Assembly: GCA_027486155.1 (NCBI GenBank)
Contig: JAIXPR010000044.1
Span: 1 to 15,668 of the forward strand
DNA: 15,668 nt
Direction of reading: 5' to 3'
Source of the DNA: Pseudomonadota bacterium
Lineage (GTDB): Bacteria; Bdellovibrionota_C; UBA2361; OMII01
The first letter of the stretch is position 1; each line of letters opens with the position of its first letter. Below, piece after piece: positions 1-7,144 of this stretch. Below the pieces are notes generated by a model. It was not told the origin of the DNA. It saw only the letters and a program-made list of their open reading frames with translations, and searched no databases. The position numbers and the translations under genes are program-made.

Positions 1-298
1 CGCTGCTTACTTTCGGAAGCTTTTCAGTTCGAGAATACTTGCGGCACCCTGGTCGCGACACTCGAACAGCTCTACTGATTACTGGACGTCCACTCGCGAA
101 ATACTTCAAGTTAACCTTGATAGCGTCGTGGTCTTGCTCGTCTTTTGCCGCCTCGAAGCCTTCAATGAGTCCTTCACGGGTAAGAACCTCAAGAACGTTC
201 TTGTTGAGCTTTGCCGCTGTCACAAGAACAGATCGGTGACCGGCACGTTGCCCGTTCCGGATTCGAGTGATCATGTCGGATACGTGATCGTTAATCAT
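1..298 (-). CDS. rpsH: 30S ribosomal protein S8 (3' end missing)
   Basis: Reading leftward from an ATG at 296-298, the frame stays open to the window edge and gives 99 codons beginning MINDHVSDMITRIRNGQRAG, the typical S8 N-terminus (usual family length is about 130 residues). The C-terminal third lies outside the window. S8 is a primary 16S rRNA binder that organises the central domain of the 30S subunit, and in E. coli it is also the translational repressor of the spc operon. The gene starts only 3 bp after the rplE stop, so the two are probably translationally coupled. The usual intervening rpsN is absent. The identification is firm; only the truncation by the window edge limits it. Confidence 0.95.
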   Translation of the reverse strand, partial: MINDHVSDMITRIRNGQRAGHRSVLVTAAKLNKNVLEVLTREGLIEGFEAAKDEQDHDAIKVNLKYFASGRPVISRAVRVSRPGCRKYSRTEKLPKVSS

Positions 299-301
299 AA
301 C

Positions 302-856
302 TTAATTCCTCGCCTCTACCTTACGAAACGGCATACCCATAAGCTCCAACAACTCAAAGCCTTCTTCATCGGTCTTCGCTGTCGTCACGAATGTGACATC
401 CATGCCGCGCACTTGATCTAATTTCTCAATCTGGATCTCTGGGAACACGATCTGCTCCTTAAGGCCCATCGTGTAGTTTCCACGTCCATCGAATCCCTTA
501 CGAGGAACTCCACGGAAGTCCCTTACGCGTGGAAGGGCTACCGTGATGAGACGATCCAAGAAATCGTTCATTCTCTTCTTCCGAAGAGTAACCATTACGC
601 CAATCGGAAGGCCCTCACGCAACTTGAAAGCTGCGATGGACTTCTTAGCGCGTGTAACAACTGGCTTCTGACCAGCGATGGTTGTCATAGCGTACTCAAC
701 GAATTGAATAGCCTTTGAGTTTCCTACCGCGTCACGAACACCGGTGTTCAAAACGATCTTGGTAATCTTTGGAACCTGCATTGGAGAAGAGTAGTTAAAC
801 TTCTTCATCAAGGCTGGAACTACGTTCTTTGTGTAGTGCTCTTGCAAACGATCCAT
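302..856 (-). CDS. rplE: 50S ribosomal protein L5
   Basis: The product is 184 residues, close to the usual length of about 180. It opens with MDRLQEHYTKNVVPALMKKF and contains the family stretches PKITKIVLNTGVRDA, GQKPVVTRAKKSIAAFKLREG and PRVRDFRGVPRKGFDGRGNY. L5 binds 5S rRNA and sits in the central protuberance of the 50S subunit, touching S13 and P-site tRNA. The ATG is preceded by an AAGGA ribosome-binding site. It follows rplX by 17 bp and precedes rpsH by 3 bp. In most bacteria rpsN would come next, so this junction marks a rearrangement. Confidence 0.97.
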   Translation of the reverse strand: MDRLQEHYTKNVVPALMKKFNYSSPMQVPKITKIVLNTGVRDAVGNSKAIQFVEYAMTTIAGQKPVVTRAKKSIAAFKLREGLPIGVMVTLRKKRMNDFLDRLITVALPRVRDFRGVPRKGFDGRGNYTMGLKEQIVFPEIQIEKLDQVRGMDVTFVTTAKTDEEGFELLELMGMPFRKVEARN

Positions 857-873
857 AACTTCCTTAGCACTCC

Positions 874-1266
874 TTATCCGTCAATCTGAACAAACTTCTT
901 GCTCGAAGGATCCTTGTAACCACGAACCCTCTTGCCGTCCGCTAAGGTGCTCTTAACGAGACGTACAGGCTTCTTGAGCTTCTCGACGTAGTACATAACG
1001 TTCGAGATGTGCATCGGTCGCTCTACCTGAATCTTTCCACTCTCCTCACCTGGAGCAACGGCCTTCTTGTGCTTAGTGTAGAGGTTAAGCCCCTCGAGCA
1101 CCACACGGTCGTTCTTGTCTCCAACGATCGCCTTGATCTTAGCAACCTGGCCCTTGAGAGGACGCTTATTCTTGTTGCCACCCGCGATCACCATTACGAC
1201 GTCACCCTTCTTGAGTGCTGTCGGAACTGGCTCATTTACTTTTTTTGTTGAACTCTTAGCAGCCAC
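874..1266 (-). CDS. rplX: 50S ribosomal protein L24, N-terminally extended
   Basis: The product is 130 residues, against about 104 in E. coli. A KOW-type segment starts near residue 19 (LKKGDVVMVIAGGNKNK), followed by VVLEGLNLYTKHKK and HISNVMYY, which are typical of L24. L24 is an assembly initiator that binds the 5' domain of 23S rRNA near the exit tunnel. The start is GTG (1264-1266), with a very strong AGGAGGTG ribosome-binding site just upstream. About 15 Lys-, Ser- and Thr-rich residues precede the core. The usual GKDKGKxGKV loop reads GGNKNKRPLKGQV, which has two or three extra residues. The gene sits 17 bp from both rplN and rplE. Confidence 0.95.
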   Translation of the reverse strand: MAAKSSTKKVNEPVPTALKKGDVVMVIAGGNKNKRPLKGQVAKIKAIVGDKNDRVVLEGLNLYTKHKKAVAPGEESGKIQVERPMHISNVMYYVEKLKKPVRLVKSTLADGKRVRGYKDPSSKKFVQIDG

Positions 1267-1283
1267 GTTACACCTCCTACCTA

Positions 1284-1652
1284 CTACAGCACCTCAGGCG
1301 CTAATGAGACGATCTTCATGAACTTCTTACCACGAAGCTCACGAGCTACTGGTCCGAAGATACGAGTTCCAACCGGCTCTTGATTAGCGTTGATAAGAAC
1401 TGCGCTGTTGTCGTCGAATCGAATGAAAGAACCGTCCTCACGCGCAACCTCTTTAGCGGTACGCACGATTACAGCCTTATGAACTGAACCCTTGGCGATC
1501 TTGGAATTAGGAATCGCCTCGCGAACCGCTACAACGATTACATCTCCAACGGAAGCGTAACGGCGACGGCTTCCACCAAGCACCTTCACGCATACTACCT
1601 TCTTGGCACCCGAGTTATCTGCTACATCGAGCACGGACTTTAACTGAATCAT
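1284..1652 (-). CDS. rplN: 50S ribosomal protein L14
   Basis: The product is 122 residues, the standard L14 length. It begins MIQLKSVLDVADNSGAKKVV and ends with RIFGPVARELRGKKFMKIVSLAPEVL, both near-universal L14 signatures. L14 lies at the subunit interface beside L19, helps form bridges to 16S rRNA, and is the docking site of the silencing factor RsfS. An AAGGG ribosome-binding site lies very close to the ATG. As the first gene of the spc group it normally has its own promoter in E. coli. Here the gap to rpsQ is only 30 bp with no visible promoter or terminator, so S10 and spc genes are probably one transcript. Confidence 0.97.
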   Translation of the reverse strand: MIQLKSVLDVADNSGAKKVVCVKVLGGSRRRYASVGDVIVVAVREAIPNSKIAKGSVHKAVIVRTAKEVAREDGSFIRFDDNSAVLINANQEPVGTRIFGPVARELRGKKFMKIVSLAPEVL

Positions 1653-1682
1653 ATCCCTTCACTGCCCCAAAACGTCACTACG

Positions 1683-2003
1683 TTACACTGCCTTGGTCAG
1701 GATCGACTCGACCTTCCATCGCTTAAGCTTGCTAAGCGGGCGTGTCTCAACGATACGAACCTTGTCACCGATGCCGCACGTACGCGCTTCATCGTGTACG
1801 TAAAATTTCTTTGTCTTACGAACGAACTTTCCGTAGGTCGCGTGGCGAACCTGGCGAACAACGGCAACTACTACCGTCTTGTCCATCTTCGCGCTCACAA
1901 CAACACCATCCTGAGTCTTGCGGTTGCCGCGAGTCTGCTCGGTTGCTTCCGCTGGAGCCTTAGCTGCCTTGGCGCTCGTCTTGTTTGTCTTTGCCTCTGC
2001 CAT
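1683..2003 (-). CDS. rpsQ: 30S ribosomal protein S17 with basic N-terminal extension
   Basis: The product is 106 residues, against 84 in E. coli. The conserved OB-fold core starts at about residue 33 (GVVVSAKMDKTVVV) and includes ATYGKFVRKTKKFYVHDE and CGIGDKVRIVETRPLSKLKRW. S17 is a primary binder of the 5' domain of 16S rRNA. The extra roughly 23 residues at the front are rich in Ala, Lys, Glu and Thr, with low complexity. The ATG at 2001-2003 is the only start that has a nearby ribosome-binding site (AGGTAG), so the extension is likely translated. It lies between rpmC (41 bp) and rplN (30 bp). Confidence 0.95.
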   Translation of the reverse strand: MAEAKTNKTSAKAAKAPAEATEQTRGNRKTQDGVVVSAKMDKTVVVAVVRQVRHATYGKFVRKTKKFYVHDEARTCGIGDKVRIVETRPLSKLKRWKVESILTKAV

Positions 2004-2044
2004 AGTACTACCTATTTCCCTGTAATTCTCTTACGCAGCCACCA

Positions 2045-2245
2045 TTACGCCGACAACTTGGTCAAAGCTGTCTGAACGCGCGCGAGCTGTCGTCGCGTTT
2101 CCTTGAGAAGGTGGCCCTTCTCAAGCTGGTTCGTAGCTTGCTTGAAGCGCAAACGCATAAGCTCTTCACCGAGCTGGTTAGCCTTGCTATGCAACGCAGT
2201 CTTGTCTAATCCTGCGATTTCCTTCAAAAAGTCTCGCCGTTTCAT
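2045..2245 (-). CDS. rpmC: 50S ribosomal protein L29
   Basis: This short gene encodes 66 residues, normal for L29. The sequence is two predicted helices (RRDFLKEIAGLDKTALHSKA and EELMRLRFKQATNQLEKGH), with the conserved LRF and the closing RRQLARVQTAL. L29 sits at the polypeptide exit next to L23 and contributes to the docking area for SRP and trigger factor. An AGGTAG ribosome-binding site precedes the ATG. It follows rplP after 60 bp, the widest gap within the S10 group, and that gap contains a small GC hairpin. Confidence 0.95.
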   Translation of the reverse strand: MKRRDFLKEIAGLDKTALHSKANQLGEELMRLRFKQATNQLEKGHLLKETRRQLARVQTALTKLSA

Positions 2246-2267
2246 AATTCTACTACCTACTGTACCG

Positions 2268-2284
2268 CGGCCAAAATGAGGCCG
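2268..2284 (-). other. small hairpin between rplP and rpmC
   Basis: Arms CGGCC (2268-2272) and GGCCG (2280-2284) pair perfectly around a 7-nt loop, within the widest spacer of the S10 group. On the minus strand no T-run follows the stem, so it is not a classical terminator. It may be an RNA processing or stability element, or chance. Confidence 0.3.
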
Positions 2285-2305
2285 AACTATGACTGTTTCT
2301 TCAGC

Positions 2306-2731
2306 TTAAATCAAGCTGCTGCTCCGGATAACGATTTTGGTCTTGATCGGAAGCTTCGCCGCAGCAAGCTCCAAAGCCTCAACCGCCAGCTTCTCGGCTA
2401 CTCCGGTGATTTCATACATGATTCTTCCGGACTTCACCTCAGCAACCCAAACTTCTACCGAACCCTTTCCTTTACCCATTCGCACTTCGGCGGGCTTTTT
2501 GGTGAGGGGCTTGTCCGGATAAACTTTGAGCCAAACTTTACCGCCACGCTTGATGTGACGAACCATGGTCTGACGAGCTGCCTCGATCTGACGGTTTGTG
2601 ACCCATCCTGGCTCCATCGCTCGGAGACCGAATTCACCGAACTCCAACGTACAACCACGGGTCTCCTTGATCTTGAGGTGGCGATACAACTTCATCTGTT
2701 TGCGATAGCGCGGCTTTTTTGGCTGCAACAT
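2306..2731 (-). CDS. rplP: 50S ribosomal protein L16
   Basis: The product is 141 residues, near the usual 136-145. It starts MLQPKKPRYRKQMKLYRHL. It contains EFGEFGLRAMEPGWVTNRQIEAARQTMVRHIKRGGKVWLKVYPDKPLTKKPAEVRMGKGKGSVEVWVA, which is the L16 hallmark region including the P-site loop. L16 is needed late in 50S assembly and positions A-site and P-site tRNA near the peptidyl transferase centre. A GGAG ribosome-binding site lies about 6 nt before the ATG. Its place between rpsC and rpmC is canonical. Confidence 0.97.
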   Translation of the reverse strand: MLQPKKPRYRKQMKLYRHLKIKETRGCTLEFGEFGLRAMEPGWVTNRQIEAARQTMVRHIKRGGKVWLKVYPDKPLTKKPAEVRMGKGKGSVEVWVAEVKSGRIMYEITGVAEKLAVEALELAAAKLPIKTKIVIRSSSLI

Positions 2732-2768
2732 AACTTACTCCAACGTCAAACTTTCAAACCTTGCAGAA

Positions 2769-3431
2769 CTAGAGAGCTACTGCCTCTGCTGCGGCTTCCT
2801 CTCCTGGCGCGAACTTCTCACCCTTGAACACCCAAACCTTAACGCCAATGATGCCGTAGGTTGTTTGTGCCTCGGCTGTGCCGTAATCGATCTCGGCGCG
2901 AAGCGTGTGAAGAGGGACACGCCCCTCTCGATATTGCTCCGTTCGAGCGATCTCGGCGCCGTTGAGACGACCAGATACGCGAACCTTAATTCCCTCAGCG
3001 CCGACGCGTTGAGCGCGTCCAACCGCTTCCTTCATCGCGCGACGGAAGTTTACTCGTCGCTCGAGCTGGAACGCGATGCCCTCAGCAACCAGCTGCGCAT
3101 CGCTATCAGCCTTACGTGCCTCGACGATGCTCAGGTTGACGTCACGCTGAACGAGGTTCTTGAGCTCCTTACGGAGGTCCTCGATATCCTTGCCCTTCTT
3201 TCCGATAACAAGGCCAGGCTTCGCGGTGTAAATGTTCACCTTAACGCGAGCGGCTGCGCGCTCAATCTCAACTCGCGAGATTCCAGCGGCTTGAAGCTTG
3301 TTGCGAACGAACTTGCGGATCTTCACATCCTCGCCGATGTAACGAGCGAACTCCTTACCAGCGAACCACTTCGACTGCCAGCCCTCGATAATTCCAAGTC
3401 GCAGACCTTTTGGATTTACTTTTTGTCCCAT
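2769..3431 (-). CDS. rpsC: 30S ribosomal protein S3
   Basis: The product is 220 residues, within the normal range. The N-terminus MGQKVNPKGLRLGI is diagnostic. A KH domain carries the GKKG loop at residues 77-80. The C-terminal domain includes VNFRRAMKEAVGRAQRVGAEGIKVRVSGRLNGAEIARTE and YGIIGVKVWVFKGE. S3 lies on the solvent side of the 30S head and, with S4 and S5, lines the mRNA entry channel and contributes helicase activity. A short Ala/Glu-rich tail ends the protein. An AAGGA ribosome-binding site precedes the ATG. It is placed between rplV (23 bp) and rplP (37 bp), the canonical order. Confidence 0.97.
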   Translation of the reverse strand: MGQKVNPKGLRLGIIEGWQSKWFAGKEFARYIGEDVKIRKFVRNKLQAAGISRVEIERAAARVKVNIYTAKPGLVIGKKGKDIEDLRKELKNLVQRDVNLSIVEARKADSDAQLVAEGIAFQLERRVNFRRAMKEAVGRAQRVGAEGIKVRVSGRLNGAEIARTEQYREGRVPLHTLRAEIDYGTAEAQTTYGIIGVKVWVFKGEKFAPGEEAAAEAVAL

Positions 3432-3454
3432 ATCAGACTTCCTTTACCTAAATC

Positions 3455-3826
3455 TTACTTCTCACCGAGAACGATAGTCATGTGAGAGGTTCGCTTGCGA
3501 ATTGGGGTTGCGCGACCGTGAGCGGCTGGCATGAAACGCTTCAGGGTTTGCCCCTCATCGATCCACCCCGAAGTCACCCACAAGCGGTCGACGTCAGCGC
3601 GCGATTGCTCACGAGCGTTGGCGATAGCCGACTGGAGCAACTTGTGCGCGAACTTAGCGCCCTTCTTGTTGGAGAACTGAAGGATCTGGAGAGCTGGCTC
3701 AACCTGCTTTCCGCGGATCAGATCGATCACGAGACGAGCCTTACGAGGCGACATCCGAATCTGCTTGAGCGTCGCGCGAGTAACTTCGCCGCGCGCCGTT
3801 GTTTGCTTTTGTGCTTTCTTAGTCAT
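3455..3826 (-). CDS. rplV: 50S ribosomal protein L22
   Basis: The product is 123 residues, slightly longer than the 110 of E. coli because of an N-terminal Lys/Gln/Thr-rich lead. The family segments are present: IRMSPRKARLVIDLIRGK, ANAREQSRADVDRLWV, and the extended hairpin loop KRFMPAAHGRATPIRKRTSHMTIVL. L22 spans all domains of 23S rRNA, and its hairpin forms part of the exit-tunnel constriction where macrolide resistance changes and nascent-chain stalling occur. The loop looks normal. The gene lies between rpsS (42 bp) and rpsC (23 bp). Confidence 0.96.
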   Translation of the reverse strand: MTKKAQKQTTARGEVTRATLKQIRMSPRKARLVIDLIRGKQVEPALQILQFSNKKGAKFAHKLLQSAIANAREQSRADVDRLWVTSGWIDEGQTLKRFMPAAHGRATPIRKRTSHMTIVLGEK

Positions 3827-3868
3827 ATAGCAACCCTTACTTCCTGTATCCCTCTCCTAGCGACCCAC

Positions 3869-4138
3869 TTACGAGGATGCCTTAGCGGAGTGTCCGTGGT
3901 AGGTTCTCGTCGCGGAGAACTCACCCAACTTGTGACCAACCATGTTCTCCGTAACGAACACAGCGTTGAACTTCCGTCCGTTATGAACTGCGAAGGTCAT
4001 ACCGATCATGTCTGGAGTGATCGTCGAGCGACGAGACCAGGTCTTGATCGGGCCCTTATGAGCGCCTGACTTGGACCTCTCGATCCACTTCAACAAGCTC
4101 TTATCTATGAACGGTCCTTTCTTAATCGAACGAGCCAT
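3869..4138 (-). CDS. rpsS: 30S ribosomal protein S19
   Basis: The product is 89 residues, the standard size. It begins MARSIKKGPFIDKSLLKWIE. It contains KTWSRRSTITPDMIGMTFAVHNGRKF and VTENMVGHKLGEFSATRTYHGH, which together define S19. S19 sits in the 30S head with S13 and contributes to bridge B1a with the 50S central protuberance. A run of five G residues just upstream of the ATG (GGGGGCACTC) serves as the ribosome-binding site. It follows rplB by 15 bp, as usual. Confidence 0.97.
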   Translation of the reverse strand: MARSIKKGPFIDKSLLKWIERSKSGAHKGPIKTWSRRSTITPDMIGMTFAVHNGRKFNAVFVTENMVGHKLGEFSATRTYHGHSAKASS

Positions 4139-4153
4139 GAGTGCCCCCTAAAA

Positions 4154-4978
4154 CTACTTACTACGTCGTCGTACAATAAACTTCTGAGTTCGCTTGTTCT
4201 TTCGAGTCCTGAGACCCTTAGCCAAGAGACCCTTAGGCGAACAAGGATGACGACCTCCGGCCGACTTACCTTCTCCTCCACCCATTGGGTGATCCACTGG
4301 ATTCTTCGTAACACCTCGGTTATGAGGACGACGATTAAGCCATCGGCTACGTCCGGCCTTACCGATCATTACGTTCTGGTGGTCAGGATTACTTACCGAA
4401 CCGATCGAAGCGTAGCACTCAAGAGAAACCTTGCGGGTTTCACCTGAAGGCAACTTCACGGTCGCGTACTCACCTTCCTTCGCCACAAGCTGCGCAGCTG
4501 CGCCAGCCGAGCGAACAAGTTGAGCGCCGCCTCTGATCTTGAGCTCGATGTTATGGATGTTCTCTCCGAGCGGAACCGCACGAAGAGGCAACGCGTTACC
4601 TGGCTTGATCTCAGCGTCTGGACCAGCGCTAATCACCTGTCCAACCGCCAAACCCTGCGGAGCAAGAATATAACGCTTCTCGCCGTCTGAGTATACTACC
4701 AGAGCGATACGAGCCGAACGATTTGGGTCGTACTCGATGGTCTTAACCGTAGCCTTGATACCGATCTTGTTACGAGCGAAATCAACGAGACGGTAACGGC
4801 GCTTATGTCCACCACCCTTGTTGATGTTCGTGTTACGTCCGTAGTTGTTACGACCACCGGTCTTGGTGTACTTCGCAAGCAACCCCTTCTCTGGTCGGTC
4901 CGTCGTGATCTCCGAGAAATCGGAAACCGTCAGGTAACGACGAGTCGGTGTGAATGGTTTAAAATTCCTAAGAGCCAT
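4154..4978 (-). CDS. rplB: 50S ribosomal protein L2
   Basis: The product is 274 residues, the standard length (273 in E. coli). The N-terminal half has GGRNNYGRNTNINKGGGHKRRYRLVDF, and the C-terminal half ends KRTQKFIVRRRSK. L2 is one of the most conserved 50S proteins, close to the peptidyl transferase centre and required for subunit joining. His230, equivalent to the functionally important His229 of E. coli in mature numbering, is present in DHP. The following residue is Met (DHPMGGGEG) where most bacteria have His, and the tail reads HPCSPKGLLAKG rather than HPVTPWG. A GAGGTAGGAA ribosome-binding site precedes the ATG. Spacing is 17 bp from rplW and 15 bp to rpsS. Confidence 0.97.
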   Translation of the reverse strand: MALRNFKPFTPTRRYLTVSDFSEITTDRPEKGLLAKYTKTGGRNNYGRNTNINKGGGHKRRYRLVDFARNKIGIKATVKTIEYDPNRSARIALVVYSDGEKRYILAPQGLAVGQVISAGPDAEIKPGNALPLRAVPLGENIHNIELKIRGGAQLVRSAGAAAQLVAKEGEYATVKLPSGETRKVSLECYASIGSVSNPDHQNVMIGKAGRSRWLNRRPHNRGVTKNPVDHPMGGGEGKSAGGRHPCSPKGLLAKGLRTRKNKRTQKFIVRRRSK

Positions 4979-4995
4979 TTCCTACCTCAATCTGA

Positions 4996-5319
4996 TTATA
5001 AGCCCTCAACAAGGTCGATCTTGCTTCCCTCTACGAGGGTTACATACGCCTTCTTGAAACCAGCTCTCTTTCCAAGTCCTTTAGCGGTGCGCTTCGTCTT
5101 ACCGATAAAACGGCAAGTTCTCACGCCCTCTACCTTTACGGAGAACACCCGCTCAATGGCGCCACGGATCTCTTCCTTCGAAGCTCGTGGATCAACCTTG
5201 AACGATACCGTTCGTCCCGGAACGCCAACGGATGCGCTCTTCTCAGTGATAACTGGGGAGAGCAAAATACCGTAGTCGCTAACCTTTGCCTGTGCAGTAG
5301 CTACTTTATTTTTAGCCAT
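4996..5319 (-). CDS. rplW: 50S ribosomal protein L23
   Basis: The product is 107 residues, near the usual 95-105. Conserved parts are LLSPVITEKSA near the front, VDPRASKEEIRGAIERVFSVKVEGVRT in the middle and GFKKAYVTLVEGSKID near the end. L23 is at the exit of the peptide tunnel, the docking point for trigger factor and SRP. An AGGAAGG ribosome-binding site lies 5 nt before the ATG. The gene sits 18 bp after rplD and 17 bp before rplB, the canonical position. Confidence 0.96.
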   Translation of the reverse strand: MAKNKVATAQAKVSDYGILLSPVITEKSASVGVPGRTVSFKVDPRASKEEIRGAIERVFSVKVEGVRTCRFIGKTKRTAKGLGKRAGFKKAYVTLVEGSKIDLVEGL

Positions 5320-5337
5320 ACGTCCTTCCTACTGAAA

Positions 5338-6000
5338 CTACTCCGCCGCCTTGCCTACGCGAGCCTCAAGCTCGTTGAGCGCTGCACTGACACATACCAC
5401 CTTCTTCGCGTTGATGAGGTCGTATACGTTCACGCCAGCCACTGGAACCACGGTAACGCGTGGGATGTTCCGGAAGCTCAACACGAACTTGTTACGCTCC
5501 TCGGTGGCCTCGTTAGGAACGATGACCATAACCTTATGACCTGCTACGCCGAGCTTCTCAAGAAGAGCAGCGGCCTCCTTGGTCTTGCCAGCTACGCCTG
5601 TCATTCCCTCAACAACGAGGATGCTCTCTTGGCCAAGCTTCACAGCGAAGGCCGATGTAAGAGCGCCCTTCTTCATCTTCTTTGAGAGTCGGAAGTCGTA
5701 CTTACGAGGAGTTGGTCCGTGAACAACAGCTCCACCCACCATCAATGGCGAGACGGTGCTACCTGCTCGAGCGTTACCAGTTCCCTTCTGCTTGAATGGC
5801 TTCTTAGCGCCACCCTTTATCTCGCTGCGAGTCAGAACATCGTGCGTACCAGCACGACGCTTAGCGCGCTGCCAACGAATGGCAGAGTGAACGAGCTCAG
5901 ATTTAACAACTGACGAAACCAGCACGGCTGGAAGAGCTACTGAACCCTTCTCCTTACCGGATGCGTCATACAACTTTGTGCTTAGAACTTCTGAAGTCAT
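5338..6000 (-). CDS. rplD: 50S ribosomal protein L4
   Basis: The product is 220 residues, normal for L4. The exit-tunnel loop region is recognisable at about residues 45-100: RAGTHDVLTRSEIKGGAKKP followed by FKQKGTGNARAGSTVSPLMVGGAVVHGPTPRKY. In E. coli L4 represses its own S10 operon by acting on the leader RNA, which makes the spacer ahead of rpsJ a natural place to look for control. I cannot see the E. coli leader structure there. A GGAGG ribosome-binding site precedes the ATG. It lies 18 bp after rplC and 18 bp before rplW. Confidence 0.96.
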   Translation of the reverse strand: MTSEVLSTKLYDASGKEKGSVALPAVLVSSVVKSELVHSAIRWQRAKRRAGTHDVLTRSEIKGGAKKPFKQKGTGNARAGSTVSPLMVGGAVVHGPTPRKYDFRLSKKMKKGALTSAFAVKLGQESILVVEGMTGVAGKTKEAAALLEKLGVAGHKVMVIVPNEATEERNKFVLSFRNIPRVTVVPVAGVNVYDLINAKKVVCVSAALNELEARVGKAAE

Positions 6001-6018
6001 AGTTTACCTCCGCGCCTC

Positions 6019-6678
6019 TTACTGCTTCTTAGCCTTACGGATTACAACGAGGCTTCCGCGAGCGCCTGGAATTCCACCTCGAACGAGGAGGATATTCTCC
6101 TCAGCGCGAACACCAACAACCTGGAGGTTCTGAACGGTAACGTTCTCACCACCCATGCGTCCTGGCATGCGCTGATTCTTGAAGATTCGTCCTGGGAACT
6201 TACGGCAACCAACAGCTCCCACGTGACGTCGAACTTCGTGCGTACCACGAGTCATCGGCTGACCCTTCATGTGGTGGCGACGAACAACGCCCTGGAATCC
6301 GCGACCGATGGAAACTCCAGATACATCAACAACCTCTCCATCCTTGAAGACGTCACCGACCTTAATCTCTTTTCCAACCTCACCCCATCCAAGGCTCTGC
6401 ACATCACAGCGCACTTCCTTGACGTGGTAGAACGAGCCCTGGGCAGCTTTCTTGAACTGTCCAGCCTCCGCCTTGGAGCAACGTTGCGCCTTCTTTGGCT
6501 CGAAACCAAATTGCACAGCGTTGTAACCGTGGCTCTCCTGTCCTCGAACATCGAGAACGTAACATGGCCCGGCCTGAATGATGGTAACTGGGATGCTCGC
6601 ACCCTCAGGTGTGAACACCTGCGTCATTCCCAACTTCTTGCCTAAAAGCCCTTCTGGGTAGTGTTTTGAAGTACTCAT
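6019..6678 (-). CDS. rplC: 50S ribosomal protein L3
   Basis: The product is 219 residues, the usual length. Signatures are GLLGKKLGMTQVF near the start, GRGFQGVVRRHHMKGQPMTRG in the middle, and KNQRMPGRMGGENVTVQNL near the end. L3 is an assembly initiator whose central loop reaches the peptidyl transferase centre. The E. coli segment GQNQTPG, which carries the Gln methylated by PrmB, reads GCRKFPG here, so that modification is not expected. Many bacteria also lack this Gln. The start ATG is preceded by GAGGGG. The gap to rpsJ is 32 bp. Confidence 0.96.
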   Translation of the reverse strand: MSTSKHYPEGLLGKKLGMTQVFTPEGASIPVTIIQAGPCYVLDVRGQESHGYNAVQFGFEPKKAQRCSKAEAGQFKKAAQGSFYHVKEVRCDVQSLGWGEVGKEIKVGDVFKDGEVVDVSGVSIGRGFQGVVRRHHMKGQPMTRGTHEVRRHVGAVGCRKFPGRIFKNQRMPGRMGGENVTVQNLQVVGVRAEENILLVRGGIPGARGSLVVIRKAKKQ

Positions 6679-6710
6679 GAAGAGGTCCCCTCGATAAAAA
6701 CTGCTATCGC

Positions 6711-7025
6711 CTACTGTAGCTTAATCTCAACGTCGATTCCCGTTGAGAGCTCAAGCTTACCCAACTCATCAATTGTCTGCTGAGTTGGCTCTAAAATGTC
6801 CAAAAGTCGCTTGTGAGTACGGATTTCGAACTGCTCACGAGACTTTTTGTCGATGAACGGTGAACGGTTTACCGTAAACTTCTCAATGCGAGTCGGAAGT
6901 GGAATCGGGCCTGCTACGCGGCCACCGGTACGGCGTACTGTCTGTACGATCTCTCCCACAGCTGAGTCCAACAGCTTGTGGTCGTAACCCTTAAGTCGAA
7001 TTCTAATTAACTGCCCGCCAATCAT
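6711..7025 (-). CDS. rpsJ: 30S ribosomal protein S10 / NusE
   Basis: The product is 104 residues, the standard length. It starts MIGGQLIRIRLKGYDHKLLD and contains GPIPLPTRIEKFTVNRSPFIDKKSREQFEIRTHKRLLDI, the typical S10 core and loop. S10 sits in the 30S head, and as NusE it pairs with NusB in transcription antitermination and with NusG to couple transcription and translation. An AAGGA ribosome-binding site lies 8 nt before the ATG. It is the first gene of the S10 group and follows tuf after a 146 bp spacer that contains a strong hairpin and a tandem repeat, so its expression may be set partly by readthrough. Confidence 0.97.
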   Translation of the reverse strand: MIGGQLIRIRLKGYDHKLLDSAVGEIVQTVRRTGGRVAGPIPLPTRIEKFTVNRSPFIDKKSREQFEIRTHKRLLDILEPTQQTIDELGKLELSTGIDVEIKLQ

Positions 7026-7056
7026 GGCTCTATCCTTATACTTTCAAGTTAAGAAA

Positions 7057-7094
7057 CTTTTCCGAACTGACAACCCTTTTCGGAACTGAAAACC
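7057..7094. repeat. 19-bp tandem direct repeat ahead of rpsJ
   Basis: Two adjacent 19-bp units (7057-7075 and 7076-7094) agree at 17 of 19 positions. On the plus strand they read CTTTTCCGAACTGACAACC and CTTTTCGGAACTGAAAACC. The two variant cores TTCCGAA and TTCGGAA are reverse complements of each other, so the pair can also form a 7-bp stem. They lie 32-69 bp upstream of the rpsJ start, between it and the post-tuf hairpin. They could be a protein-binding site or a leader-RNA element. Confidence 0.7.
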
Positions 7095-7115
7095 ACAGTG
7101 AACCTTTCTAAAGAC

Positions 7116-7144
7116 GGCAGCAGGGCCTTGTGGGCCCCGCTGCC
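7116..7144 (-). terminator. strong hairpin after tuf, probable terminator or attenuator
   Basis: Two 12-nt arms (7116-7127 and 7133-7144) flank a 5-nt loop and pair along their full length. The only non-Watson-Crick pair is a G-U on the minus-strand RNA; on the plus strand it would be an A-C mismatch, so the stem fits a minus-strand transcript. It begins 28 bp after the tuf stop. The tail is weak (GTCTTT), so termination may be partial, leaving readthrough into the S10 group. Confidence 0.55.

Noticed and set aside
2865..4069. Long plus-strand frames (195-206 codons) opposite rpsC and rplV/rpsS
   Set aside because: They lie fully antisense to certain ribosomal genes and have no recognisable domains; they are explained by codon bias.
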